Made by a program: the position numbers and the translations under genes
Part shown: one piece after another, positions 44,660 to 57,333 of the stretch
How positions within the stretch are numbered: position 1 is the first letter of the stretch
Layout of the letters: each line of letters opens with the position of its first letter
Notes under the pieces: model-generated
The model's input: the letters and a program-made list of their open reading frames with translations, nothing else
What the model was told of the DNA's origin: nothing
Databases searched by the model: none
NCBI GenBank assembly: GCA_965112735.1
Contig: OZ218950.1
Span: 4,340,001 to 4,404,000 of the forward strand
Direction: 5' to 3'
DNA length: 64,000 nucleotides
Origin: Phaeosaccion multiseriatum
Lineage: Eukaryota; Ochrophyta, other classes

Positions 44660-46371
44660 CTACCAAAATGGCGCCCTGGGGCTCGGCACCATCGACCCAG
44701 GGGAAGACTTGGGGGATAATGCTGGAGAGATGGACGACATTCTTGCCTTGACGGTACGAGCCCAGTCCATCAGCGTAGTCCCGAGCTGTCTTCGACAATG
44801 GCTTTAGCTACCCCTACAGGCCGAGGGTGGGAGGATCCTTTGCCAATGACGCCCCTTTTGTTTGTTTGAAACACCTGTGCGCCCCTCGCCGACCCTGGAG
44901 CAGAATCCTATTGACCTAGGCCAGGGATACAGTGCGCAAGACATCTCCGCCTCGTTCCACGGCCAGTGTGCGGTGAGATGAGAAAGAAAGAGAAGGCAGA
45001 GAGGCACAGAAAGGTGGTGTAGCCAGGCAGCCACCCTCCACTGCGACGTGCACTCACAAACCTTTCCCCTGACATCCGCCTTGTTGCCTTCCTTGTTGTC
45101 TTCTTGCTTTCTTCTTTGCCCGTTGGTCCAGCTTGGGACCGGGGGAGGAGTGAAGTGCTGGGGGCTGAACAACTTCGGGCAGCTGGGACAGGTAGGAGGG
45201 TGGGGAAAGACAGAGGCAGAGAGACCGGCTCAAAGGCCAAGGGAGGACGTGGTGCGGATACTAAGTGAAGGAGTGAAGGACTGACTTAAGGGAGTAGTAG
45301 TAGGTGTGTGCGTAGCTTTTCCATCGTGCTGCTTCTCACTCTCTGTCCGTCTCTCGTGACTGCTGCCTCCTCCTGCAGGATGATGACCAGGATCGTGGGT
45401 GGACCGACTCCGAGATGGTAAGAACGAGCCATGATGGAAAGAATCTGCATCTTGTCTGGTACACAGCCTTCGCTCGACCCCGTTTACTAGTCCTTAACAT
45501 CTTTCCCCTCTTGGGAACACGTGCAATTGCCTTCCTTGTTCTCCTGTGCGGCGTCAACAGGGCGACGGTCTGGCTGCAGGTGAGAAGGCTACGCGCCTTT
45601 GCTCTGGCCCTTTCTTTCCCTCACCTTTTGAAAAAGGCTCCCTGCTCATACCCCATCAGACACTTCCCTTCTGACAGACTGACTCGCGTGTTTCCTTTCC
45701 TGCCCATCGCCCCCCACTCCTACTCACCGTGCGCTGATGTGAACGAGAGCAGTGGCTCTAGGGGAGAATGCCACGCAGATTGCCACTCACAGGTACACGG
45801 CGTGTGCGCTACTTGCATCCGGAAACGTGAAATGGTAAGACCCTGCTTTGACCTCCCTTCTCGGCGAGAAAGGCAGGCACACGACCGCAGAACCGCTGCT
45901 GCTGCTGCTGCTTTTGTTTCTGCCCACCTCTGTCCCCGTATGCCCAACTTCTGGGCTGCCAAGCTTCTCGTCCGGCCTTTTGCTTCTTGTTTGTACCCTT
46001 CTCTCACTTGTTCGTCGCATGGATGTGTGTGTGTCTTTGACCATGCGCACAGCTGGGGCGACAATACCAAGGGACAGGTGAGCGACCGAGCGCAGCAACA
46101 AGTAGAGAGCTTAGATTAACACGCTGTCCGTTACCCGTCACGAAAGCAGTAGTGGTAGTCGCAGGGGGGGGGGATCACCAGTGATTGACAAACACCCCTC
46201 GTTTGCGCGCTCTTGCTGACACACAGTGCGGACAGGGAAGTACCAACGCCACCTTTGGAGCGTCGTCGAATGCTAACGAAACGATGGCCGATGTATCGAA
46301 CGTGCAGCTCCCCACTGGAAGGAACGCAACCTTCATCGCCACGGGCGGGGATCATGTGTGCGCGGTGAGTG

Positions 46372-46442
<71 letters not shown>

Positions 46443-49400
46443 ACTGTCACCTCCCCGTGGCTGAGGGAAAGAGGGATCGAGAGACCACGAGTGTTGTTGT
46501 AGGCCATCCGTTTCGCCCTCTGCCTGGGTATACCGTATCGCCCTTTCTCCTTGGACTGGCGTTAGCTGAAGGGAAGGACCACCTTACCCCCTGCTCACAG
46601 ACATACATGCATGGTATTCATCCTCCTGTGACTTGCGCTCTGTGCCAACAGATTCTGAACACGGGCAACCTGACCTGCTGGGGCGACAACACCTACGGAC
46701 AGGTGAGAAACCGACCAGCCAGTCAGCCAGCCAAGGCGAGCCTTTCTGAATGGCACGTAGCTATGCTCATGCCCTCGCCACTCTCTCCCTCCCTCCCTCC
46801 CTCTCCCTCTCGCTCACGAAACAGCTGGGCACCGGTACCAGCGGCAATATAATCGGAAGATATGCATCTGAAATGGGAGATAGCTTGGAAGAGGTCATCG
46901 TCGGTGTCGGTGCCAGAGCCGTCGCACTCAGTGTTGGGTATCAGCACACATGCGTGGTAAGCTTAGCTTGCGGTTTACCTGGCGCGCGAGGAAGAAGTGC
47001 TTCTTGGAGATTGTTTCCTTGAACGTGCTGCTTGAGCCTCGCCGAGGGAAGAAGTGCGTGTGAGCGTGCAGGGTGACTCTCGAGAGCAAGACTTCTCCTC
47101 CTCCTCCTCCTCCTCCTCCTCCTCCTCCTCCTCACTCCCTTCTTGCCCCCTTGACAATGCCTGCTCTCGGGGTGACTGCTTTGATCGGCGCCGTTGCTCA
47201 ATCACTCACCAGATTCGGCAATACGCTGCGAATAGCACCAAAGACGTGGTCTGCTGGGGGAGGAACGTTTTCGGTACGCACCTACATCCCGCATGGATGG
47301 ATGTGATGCGTGGCGGAACGTCTTTCCCGTATACACCAGACTATCGAAGAGGATATGGCATTCACACGCTGCGTTTGCTTTATACTTCCTTCCTTGCTTC
47401 CTTCCTTCCTTCCTTCCTTCCTTCCTTCCTTCCTTCCTTCCTTCCTGCCAGTTGATCCAACACTTGACGCTCGAATCTGATCTTGTCTGCTCATCCTCCC
47501 TCACACGATGCAAATTCGCATGATGGCACGCACTCTCTTCCTCGCCTCTCTTCTCCTCTCAGGAGAGCTTGGAACTGGGACGGCGGACAACCAACACAGC
47601 CCCACAAACGTGGTAAGTGGAACAGGATGGGGCACGTCAAGACTTTGCATTTCGACACACACGGGAAAGAGAGTCCATTCTGAGAGGCTTCCCCTCTTAC
47701 CGGCTGTGCGTGTTCTGTTCTGGTGTGCGACCTTGGGCCCTCCTCCTCCTCCTCCTCCTCCTCCTCCTCCTCCTCCTCCTCCTCCTCCTCCTCCTCCTCC
47801 TCCTCCTCCTCCTCCTCCTCCTCCTCCTCCTCCTCCTTCTCCTCCTCCTCCTCCTCCTCCTCCTCCTCCTCCTCCTCCTGGGATCGATTATCGTAGACCG
47901 GTGTGGATCTGGGCTCTGGGCTCACTCCGAGTTCTGTACACGCGGGAAAGAAGCTAACGTGTGTACTCTTCGAGAATGGTAAGTAAATGCCCCGCCCTAG
48001 ATTGGTGTTGGCAGCAGCGCCGTCCGACATGGGCTTCGGTAGCAGCGCCGCGCCGCTTTTGATTGGCTTTGTTGGGATGTGGGAAGGGCGCTCGCTCTCT
48101 CTCTCTCTCTCTGGCCCGCCTGGATCATGCTTGGCTCCTTAGCTATGATTGCAGTCACAGAAGCAAGTCGTACACAAGAAGATGGTCAATCACCCCCCCC
48201 CCCCTTCCTGCCCCTCTCCATCTTTCCTTTTACCCTTTCTGCTTTACTTGTTCCTTCTCAGGAGCGGTCAAGTGCTTCGGGGAGAATGACAAAGGTGCGT
48301 GCGTGCGTGCATGCGTGCGTGCGTGCGAGTGTGCGAGTCAGTGCTTCTCCTGCAACGTCAGTTCAAAATGGGCTCAAACATGGCGAGGAAGGATGGGGCT
48401 TCGCTCTGGCTGTTCCACGCTCCCTCCCTCCCTCCCTCCGTCTCTGAAGCTCAATAGTGTGAAAACAATTCGTCCCTCGACTGAAGCTCAATAGTGTGAA
48501 AACAATTCGTCCCTCGACTGTTGCTTGCTCTGCGTGTGGCCCACCCACCCATCCACCCACCCACCCATCTGCCCATCCACTCTTATTCTGAGTCACAGGT
48601 CAACTAGCGAACGCCGATCTCGGCGAAGTAGGGGCTTATTCGCATCACATGGGCGACAACTTGACCGCTGTGGCGTTTGGGTCAAGTGGCAACAAAACTG
48701 TACAGAGCTTGTGCATTGGAAAGAAAACGGTGTGCGCTGTCATGAACTCCTCTGACGAGCTCGTGTGCTGGGGACTAAACGACAGGCAAGTAGGGCAGGG
48801 TGGTGAGGGGGAGAAAGGATGAGAACTCAGGCGGGGCAAGAGGGCTGCTGGAGGAAGAAGGGGCCGCCCGCCTTGAAGGCACGAAGTTGGAGGCAAAAGC
48901 TTTTTGCGTGGGGTGCGGGAGTGAGGATACACGTGCTGTGTACGCACGGTATCCTTCGAGACGTCCTACCAAAGCTTGCTCTTGCCCTCTTTTGCTTCCT
49001 TGCCCTTTCCATCAGGGCCGACTGACCAACACTTTTGCTATGTCTATATTGTGTCGGACTCTACTTGTTCACAGCGGTCAGCTGGGGGTGGGAAGCACCT
49101 CCAACATCGGAGGAGAAGCGACAGACCTCCCCCTCGTGCATAGCTTGGCGTTCGACTTTCCCGCAACCCTTTCACCAACAGCAGCTCCGACAGCAGCTCC
49201 GACAGTAGCACCAACGGCAGCTCCAACAGCAGCTCCGACAGTAGCACCAACGGCAGCTCCAACAGCAGCTCCAACGGCAGCTCCAACAGCAGCTCCGACA
49301 GTAGCACCAACGGCAGCTCCAACAGCAGCTCCAACAGCAGCTCCGACAGTAGCACCAACGGCAGCTCCAACAGCAGCTCCAACAGCAGCTCCAACAGCAG

Positions 49401-52400
49401 CTCCAACAGCAGCACCAACAGCAGCACCAACAGCTCAAGCAAAAGAGGAGACAGATACGACATTCAGGCAAGAGCTCTGGACCGTCGTCGCCCTCAACTC
49501 CACCATACGCGGCGAGAACACTTCTTCGTCGGAGGAGCAGCGGAAACTCTCATCGGAAGGTATACGGTTCGCGTAGAGACCTAATCGCACCATCCTCGAC
49601 TGTTGCTACGATGTCGCACTCACTCGCCTTCTCCGAACCGAACCGAACCGAACGGAACCGACCGACTTTCCCCCGGATTGCTTCTGCTCTGTGCACGCAG
49701 AGCATTGGTGGCTTCCATTCATCTTGGATTTACTTGTCCCCTTGTCTCTGCCGCCGCCCACCCAACCACTCCCGCCGTCATCCTCATCGCCACCTGCTCA
49801 GGTCTGTCCGCAGATGCTTCCACCGTGGAGCAGCTGCTGTACAATGGTACCCTCTATGTCCTCGGGGCATCGCTGCCCGGCTTTACGGACTCGACTCCGA
49901 CCGTCAAGCTTCCTCTCTTCTCGGCGACAGAGACTTCTTCCTCCTCGGCGTATACACCACTTTCCTCCTCCTCCTACCTTCTCAACTACACTGCCGAGGT
50001 CACATACAACACCGCACTCCTCTTCTCAGAGGCCTCCGTGAGCGGTGGCACCACCAACGCCATCGCCGAGTCCATTATGCAAGGCCTGTCTAATAGCTCG
50101 GCCTTCCGGCAGAGCTTGTCCTCGTGGGTCCTGCAGGCCTCTACCTCGACCCTCACGATCACCGGGGTGGACGTGGGCCTCCCGACCGTGCACGTGACCA
50201 CAGACTTTACCTTCGTCAACGCCACGGACGGCTCCACCCCGGCCCCCACTCCGCCCCCCAAGCAGGTGGTGGAGGAGGCCTTGGGCACGACGGCCGCGGT
50301 GGCAGTAAGTGTCGCAGTCGGAGCTTCAGCGGCTGCGGCCTCTGCCACAGCATCCGCCGCGGCCACGTCCGCTTCCGCCTCATCCGCAAGGTGGGTGGGT
50401 GGGTGGGTGGGTGGACTCGTTGATTCTGGTCTGTTGGTTCTTGCTTGCTCGCTTGTTGTTTGCATGCTTGGTTGGTATGGTGAGAGAGAAGTCATCTCGT
50501 CCCTTCGCACCATACAGTAACGAGGCGCCTGTTCAAGGGGGGGGGGGGCTAAAGCTCAGGGGCTAAAGCTCAGGGGCTATAGCTCAGCCTGAGCTGTGCC
50601 CGTCATCCCATGCCCCATGCTCTGCGTCGTTCTCAATGTCTTCTTGCTTTGCTCTTCTGTCGCTTCGATGCTCTCCCTCTCTGACCTTATGGGGGCTGTG
50701 CTTCTTTTCATTGGGGGTGGGTGGGCACAGCGCTGCTGCAAGCACCAACTCGGCCGCGGTAGGGGGAGGGGGCGGCGCCCCGGGGGGTGGGGGCGGAGGG
50801 GGCGGAGGAGGGGGCCGAACTCTGCCGCCGGAGCAGATGGAGGAATGGCCGATCCAGGCAAGGGTACCAATGTGGATGGAGGTGAGCAGCAGCAGGGGAG
50901 CACCGCCACCAATGCGGGTGATGGCAGCGGACGGTCCGGCTCATCCTCCACGTCGTGGCTCATGCTCGGGCAGGTAAGGCACAGGCGGGTGCGCATGTGG
51001 AGAAAAGGGGGGGGGGGGCGGGTGGCATGCCGTCACCCCGCGAGACGACGGCTGTCGGGGAAGAGGCCGGACAGGGGTGTCTGCTCGTCCTTGGGCTAAG
51101 TCAACAAAGAGCTAAGTCAACAAAGAGGCCAGTCTGCTTGTCTTGTCTTGTGAGCAGTCTCTTCTTGACTTCGCCTAAGGACGGGCACGGTCAGTGGCGG
51201 CGCTCCCACTCAAAAAGGCCCACTACTCCCTCCCTGATGTGTTCTTTCCTTTGTTGCCCTCGCTGCTGCTCGCGCTCTCGCAAACGTATGCACTCTCTTC
51301 TATCTGCGCGATGCTGTGCAGATCAAGATGATGTCGCTGCTGGGCCAAGTCACGGATGTAAGTCGTGAGTCATGAGAGGGGGCTTTCGCTCACTTGCTCG
51401 TATACTCTGTGCTCGTACGCTCCTCCCTTGCAGCTTTCGCTTGTCGTTGTGTCGGGCATGGTCCGTCCGTCGCGCCGCCCCCTTCGAAACTCACACCCCT
51501 GCGAATGAACGAAGGAACGAACGAACGAACATGCCCCTCCTTCTGCCCATCTCTCTCTCTGTCTCCCTCCACAGCCGACGAGACTGCCCGGCTTCGGGGC
51601 CTTGGCGGCGTCTTTCGACAAGTTCAATCTGTGGGGAATCGTCTCCTTCCCGACCGTGTGCACGTGAGTGTGGCAGGAGCGCTGAAGCCTCTTCGTCCAC
51701 AAGGGGGCCCACCCTCTTGTGTTCTGACAATCGCGCCGTGTTGCTGATGATATCTGCGACAGAAACGATCGAATCACATCATCCGTGGTTGTTTGATTTC
51801 GTTCATTTACGCTGCCTGCCCCAGGCTCCGCGGCTCCTGACTTGCCCTTGCCTTGCCTTACAAGTACCCCTCCTCTATCTTGGCTATTGGTGACAGACCA
51901 CATGCCTGCGGGGTGCCTCATCGAGCCTTCCGCAACTTACTTGCACTTACGTGTGGCTTTCCTTCCCCTCCCCTCCCTTTCCTTTCCTTTCCTTTCCTTT
52001 CCGTGTGCAGCAACTTGGACGACGAGGGTCGCGACAGCGTGAATAGATTCCTGGGCAATTTCACCATGGTAAGTATGGACACGTAGTAACATGTACACCT
52101 GGCATACCTCAGCGAGCTGCTTACGGACTCTGGCTCTGCCCATGCTCTACATCAGGTATTCGGGCTTCTCCTGCTGCTTGTCCTTGTGCATCTCCTCTGG
52201 ATCTCCCACCGAGAGGCAGCGGTTCTTGCCGTCCAGCGCACCAAGCAAATGACCAAGAACGAGGAGCAGCTCATGCGAACCCGAGCCATCCACGACAAGT
52301 TGGACGTAAGGAGACTGACCATGGTGAGTGAGGGGGCGCTCTTTGAAGTCAGCAAAAGCATGCCACCTATACACGCCACGTCAGCACTGCTCTGAGATGA

Positions 52401-55018
52401 AGCAGAAGCAGCTTGTCGACCTTCCCTTCCCCGATATTCAGTGACATGGCTCGCTCTACTTATCCCAACAGTTCCTTCCCCACACTGCATACCGCACATC
52501 TCCTCCACAGTTCTTACTCTTGTTTGCCCCTACTGTACCCTTGCCGCTCACCTCAGGATGAAGACGACGACTGCGCCGCCCAAGCAGTTGCAAGGGCCAA
52601 CTCAGAGGCGAATGTGGTCACTGCAGCACATGTTCTGCAGCTGATGCGTCGAGACCCCCACTACCTTATCTACGTACCGGTGCGTAAACGACAGGCCCGC
52701 CATAGCTCGCTCACACTCTCCCCACCCCACCCTACGTGTTGTATCGGAATGAATGATTGCTTCCTCGTCGGGCTCTCACCCCTTTGCTCTGCCCCTTCGC
52801 ACCCCGTTGTTGCAGCATGTCGAGATACTATGGCTTCTCTTTTGCTTCGAGGGGGCGGTCGAGGCTCAGGTAGTGTGATAAGCCTGCGCTCTACCGATGG
52901 GAGCTTGCCTCAGCGAAGAGGAGGCTGAACATCTCACCACACTTAGCTTTTCCATACTTCGCCCCGCCCTTTACTCTCCCTTTCCAAAACCTGTGCACCG
53001 GCAGAGTGAAGCCATTGCGCTCGGGGTCAAGTGCCCCGAGATCTCCGCCGTGGCTCTGCTGTCCTTCCTCTGCTTCCCCGTGCTGCTCCTCCACAGCATC
53101 CACAGAGTCATTCATCGAATGGTGAGTACGTACCCTTACACTTGGAGTGTGGTGCCCTTTCGAAAACTGGCACGTCATATCTACCCTCTTTGTAAGGGCA
53201 TCATGCATCCGCCTTAGTTGGGTCCCTCCGTCTCTCCCCTGCCTCGCTCACTTCACCCCCCCCCCAAACCTCGCCTTTCCTCCCCTTCTCCTCTCCTCTC
53301 CTCCTGAGTAGATATTGGTCGCCTGCCTCACCTCACCTCACCTCATCCCACCTTCCCTTCCCTCTCTCCGCCACTCTCCCCCTGTGTGCAGGTGGTGGCG
53401 GACTCGGCTCCTCTCGTCTACCGCAACTACGAAGAGTACCTGCGGCAGGAGGTGAGTCTTTTGATTCGATTCAATGGATCAGTCTTTGGGCAATGGCAAT
53501 CTTCAATCTTCCTTGCGCGAGACACCCCAACCGATGTCGTGAGGGCACTTGACTGCGAAGCCCCGCAGCAGAGGTGAGAGCTTGTACTTGGCTCACCCCT
53601 CCTCCCTCCTCCCTCCTGCCCCTTACCTTGATTGGCATACCCCTCCCACCCAACGACAAAAGCGCCTGAACACGCCTCTTCGAAGGAGGGCATGGCAAGG
53701 GCTCAAGCGAGCATGGAGGGAAGGGACATCCATCTTCACGTGGTGAGTCCATGTGTCGCCCCTCTCTGTCCTGTCCACTCGTTGCCGCTCGCTCACCCAC
53801 TCCCCCCTCACCGACTCACTCACTCACTCACTCACTCACTCACTCACTCACTCACTTACTCACTTACTCGCGCACGCACTCACTCACTCACTCGCTCACT
53901 TACTCACTCACTCATTCTTTCTTTCTTTCACTCACTCACTCACTCACTCACAGCTCTTCTCACTGACTACCCCTCTCCACTTTCCAATGCCTGAGGCCCC
54001 TTTCGATCAAGCAGCATGCCTGGCCCTTGGTCTGAGACCTCTCTGTAGATCGAAGGCCCGCTCTGTTGCCTTCACTCAGTTCCTGTCGCTGCTCTACCTT
54101 GCTTCCCTTTGACGCCAATCAATCTTCCTGCTATTGTACAAGGGCGGCGCGGGGGGAGTGGCACAGCAAAGCGAACGAAACGAGTCGTATCAACTTACGC
54201 CGCATGCGCATTGGCTACGAGCCCCTCTTCTCTGAGTACACTCGACAGGTCCGTGGTGGGTGGCCTCACCTTTCTGGGCATGAGGATCACAGAGCCTCTG
54301 TCCAGCGCTGAATGGCCCCCTCCTTGCCCCGTGTGTGTGCATTCGTTCGGTTTCATACGGCCCTCGTTGCTCTTTGTGTTGCGCGTCCCTCCGTCCGTCC
54401 GTCCGTCCGTCTCTGTCTGTCTGGTGAATGTGTTCGTGTCATTGACTCCTTTTTCTCTCTTCTTTCGCTCTCAACTGTGCGCACAGGGAAGCAAGCACCT
54501 TCTCGTGATATTGACCAAAGGCCTCGTACTGGGCGTGGTGGCCGGGGCATTGGGAGAAACGAAGGTACTGTACTCTTTCAAGAGAGGAGAAGGAAAAGGA
54601 CTAACAGGAATCAACCTAAGAATTTCGGTCACATATGTGTGCATAAAAGCGCCAAGCAAACCGGGAATATGACAAGCGCCCCCCTGCAGTCTCTCGTTGT
54701 GACTGCCGTACTCCGCCCCTCTGAGCGGCTCTCGCCTATTCGCCCGCCTTGCCCACCCCCGCCCCGCTTCACCCCGCCACCTCTTCTCAGACAACGACCT
54801 TCGTCTTCCTGGTGTGCAGCATAGGGGAACTTGTGGCTCTCGTCGTTGTGGGGCCCTTTAACAACCTTATGGCCAACATCATGGAGGGCTTTTACGTGTC
54901 GTGTAATTGCGTGACGCTGGGCCTGCTCGCCGCGTCGCAGTTCAACCCTAACCTCAGCACAGAGGCCGATGCGCTCATGATTTCAATGAGCATGCTTACC
55001 TTGACCATCACCGGTGCG

Positions 55019-55057
<39 letters not shown>

Positions 55058-56600
55058 GCATGCGTGCGTGTGTGTGTGTGTGTGTTGGTGTGTGCGTGTG
55101 TGTATGTGAGTCTGCGCGCGCGCGTGTGTGTGTGCGTGCGCATGTGCGGTGTATCGAGGTGAATATACACCATTGTTCACCATTCGCTTTGGCCTCGCCC
55201 GTCTCACAGAGGACCCCTCCTCTCTTCCATCCGCTCCACCTCAGTGATGCTGCTCTACTTGGACATGGGCTTCACAACGGGCAAGCAAGCCTTCTGGTCC
55301 CTAATGGTGCGTCCCAGAAGGGGAAGGCGTCAGCGGTGGCTCAGCTGTTGCCGTAACCCTGGCTGCTGATGCTGCTGCTGGCTTTGCTTGGTGCCCTGAA
55401 TCTCCATCGCCTGCCGTCTTAATCTCTTCATCCTCCCTCTCTTTCTATCATTGGTGTCCACTCTCCTCCCCCCCCCCCCCTGGTCACACACACGATCGGA
55501 TGCAGGTGTTTCTTCGTTGGGCACCCACGTACAAGATTGATCAGGCCAGGCAGGAACACCACAAAGCCGGGCTGAAGAAGAGGCAAGCGGTGAGTGAGTC
55601 CTCCCTGCTACTCGTGGCGTCTTTGGCACTTGAATCGTCGTACCATAGGCCTTTACAAAGCAAGGCGACTCTGAATGACTGGAAATGGGCACATCTGTGT
55701 ATCTGTCTGTCCCGCTGTCTCCTCTTTCCGGAACAATCAAATGACATCACCTCCCGTCTGTGTGTGTGCGTGTGTGCGTGTGTGCGTGTGTGTGTGCAGA
55801 GAGCGGACCGCGAAAGATACGCTCCTACCCGAAAGCTCATGAGGGCTTTATGGTATCGGACTTTCATCGTCAACGTCCGCTTGAGCACGAGTCTGACGTC
55901 CACTCGCATGGACCAGCGAAGGGCGGAACTGGCGGTGGAGACGAAGCTGGGCAAATCAGCAGCGGTGGGAGGTAGCAGGGCGGATGCGACGAGCACTAGG
56001 GGGCCGTCGGGAACTGATGGTACAGCGATAGCATTGGCGGATACTGATGGAGGTGGTGGTGGTCTGAAAAGGGCCTTGCCGCTATCAAACCCGAGCCGAG
56101 CGTCCGTTAGCAGCCGCGTTCGAGTGGTGCCAACCGCAGCAGCGGGCGATCATAACGCCAGCGCCAGCAGACCCACACGTGCTAGCATCAGTAGAGGAGC
56201 GGGCAAAGCGCAGAAAGAAGCCGTACCGGCGCCAACAGGAGGCAGAGGAGGGCGGGCCTCGATATACGTCAATGCGGAAGAGGGGGCAGCAGCAAATACC
56301 AGCGAGAAATATACAAAGGAAAAGGAGGGAGGGGTAAGGTTTAGGAGAATGCCTTCGGACAGGGGGGTTTCTTTCGACGAATGCGGAGGCTCCTTGAGCG
56401 AGACGTTGGATGAGGTAGAGACGTTGTTCAAAGTCACCGTTCTCCAGCAGCGATCCCCGGCCAACTCCACCACTACCCAAACTGACCGGAGCGCGGCCGG
56501 CAAGAGGAAACGACAGAATAGGAAGAGATCGACTGCTCGGAGGACACGACACAGCTTGGAAGGCTACTCCATGCAGAAGCATGGCCTGCATGGCTTGTGA
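44660..56600 (+). CDS. Giant RCC1-repeat multi-pass membrane protein, TRP-channel-like architecture (5' end unresolved)
   Basis: I can follow about 30 short exons from 44660 (44660-44753, 44904-44972, 45132-45191, 45379-45417, 45561-45579, 45753-45834 and so on) to the stop at 56600. Up to about 49160 they code RCC1/BLIP-II-type blades, each with a CWGxNxxGQLG motif (KCWGLNNFGQLGQ, TCWGDNTYGQLGTG, VCWGRNVFGELGTG, VCWGLN). A Thr-Ala-Pro-Thr linker follows (49160-49440), then a Ser-rich ectodomain with N-glycosylation sequons and a Gly-rich tract. From 51322 the exons code LWGIVSFPTVC, a charged coil and at least seven hydrophobic segments (VFGLLLLLVLVHLLW; AVALLSFLCFPVLLL; FVFLVCSIGELVALVVV; MLTLTIT-VMLLYLDMG). 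The C-terminal exon is a basic, Ser-rich tail. I infer a surface membrane protein with an extracellular propeller; comparison to TRP-like channels rests only on topology. The frame between 50730 and 50970 is not settled. Confidence 0.72.
46372..46440 (+). repeat. (TGCC)n repeat in RCC1-gene intron
   Basis: About seventeen TGCC units start right after a GTGAG donor. Confidence 0.93.
47396..47446 (+). repeat. (CCTT)n repeat in RCC1-gene intron
   Basis: A run of CCTT units lies between the exon ending near 47272 and the one starting near 47564. Confidence 0.9.
47741..47880 (+). repeat. (CCT)n repeat in RCC1-gene intron
   Basis: About 46 CCT triplets with one CTT change precede the acceptor near 47902. 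Confidence 0.95.
48786..49074 (+). other. GC-AG intron in the RCC1 gene
   Basis: The exon ends AACGACAG at 48785 and the intron begins GCAAGT. The next exon starts at 49075 after ACAG and keeps the frame (LND-S-GQLGVG). GCAAGT is the usual form of the minor GC donor class. Confidence 0.7.
49165..49435 (+). repeat. Coding 12-bp repeat, Thr-Ala-Pro-Thr linker
   Basis: Tandem 12-bp units read as TAAPTAAPTVAPT-type sequence, with synonymous and Ala/Val variation, between the RCC1 blades and the following ectodomain. Confidence 0.92.
53810..53952 (+). repeat. (CACT)n repeat in RCC1-gene intron
   Basis: CACT units with CTTA and TTTC interruptions lie in the intron after the exon ending near 53741. 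Confidence 0.9.
55015..55145 (+). repeat. (GT)n repeat directly after a donor site
   Basis: GT dinucleotides with GC changes begin at the donor GTGCGT following ...TLTIT. Confidence 0.9.
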
Positions 56601-56784
56601 TGTGATTGCAGCAAGTTCCTCTTCCTCTCTCTACGATCGTCGATACTTCATTAACAATTTACATGTCCAGCTTCAAAGTGGGGCTTCGAAAGTGTACCGC
56701 TGCGACGGACGTGGGCATGTACGTGCACGTGAACGAAAGGACTGCAGAAGAAAGGGGGAACGCCTCCTTCCAGTGCCTCCATAC

Positions 56785-56790
56785 AATAAA
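56785..56790 (+). terminator. AATAAA poly(A) signal, RCC1 gene
   Basis: The hexamer lies 185 bp after the stop at 56600 and just short of the opposing SufD fragment, so the 3' ends would abut. Confidence 0.5.
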
Positions 56791-56791
56791 A

Positions 56792-57064
56792 CTACACGCA
56801 GTTTTGATGGAACATGACCAGAGCCTTGGCGTCGTCTCTCTTCACTCCTCGGCTCTCGAGGTAGAACAAGCTCTCCTCGTCGAGGTCCGTCACAGTGGCT
56901 CCGTGGGCGCACTTGACGTCGCTATTGATAATCTCCAGAGAGGGCATGCACGTGATTCGCGCCTTGCTGCTCAGTAACAGTGTCCGGCAGATCTGGTCGG
57001 AGTCGGTCTTGGCTCCCTCCTCATCCACTCGTATCCTTCCCTTGAACACACACTCAATCCAATC
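56792..57064 (-). pseudogene. Orphan C-terminal fragment of a SufD-like Fe-S assembly protein
   Basis: The frame reads CVFKGRIRVDEEGAKTD, then a hydrophobic stretch, LEIINSDVKCAHGAT, DLDEESLFYLESRG and a stop at 56792. This is the last strand-rich part of SufB/SufD, including the conserved KCxHGAT and LFYLxSRG motifs. SufD works with SufB and SufC in plastid Fe-S cluster assembly. Upstream, similar-looking sequence (LIHCHTSIGHIATNTT) continues in a different frame to about 57164, and the rest of a SufD gene is absent because the AAA gene occupies that DNA. Either it is a relic with a frame break, or the final exon of something spliced from further upstream. About 85 intact codons argue against great age. 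Confidence 0.6.
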
Positions 57065-57333
57065 CGAAGCCGGTGGTATTGGTGGCGATGTGTCCGATGG
57101 AGGTGTGGCAGTGAATGAGCTGGCTCAAGTGAGGCAGAGCCAGCAGCTGGGTACTGCACTTCACCTGGTGTGACCAACAAAGCATTCTTCGCCGACTGTC
57201 CCACTTGCATACTCCTCACTCATTCCCTTAACCCCCATCCACTTCCAAGTCTCCCCTCCCCCCAAAAGGAGGTGCGGAGGTGCCGCTCAACACATGTTCA
57301 TTTACCCCATCTGCCCCGACCTTCCCCGACTGA

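Noticed and set aside
47491-48030. Minus-strand poly-Glu frame of 179 codons
   Set aside because: It is a translation of the intronic CCT repeat at 47741-47880.
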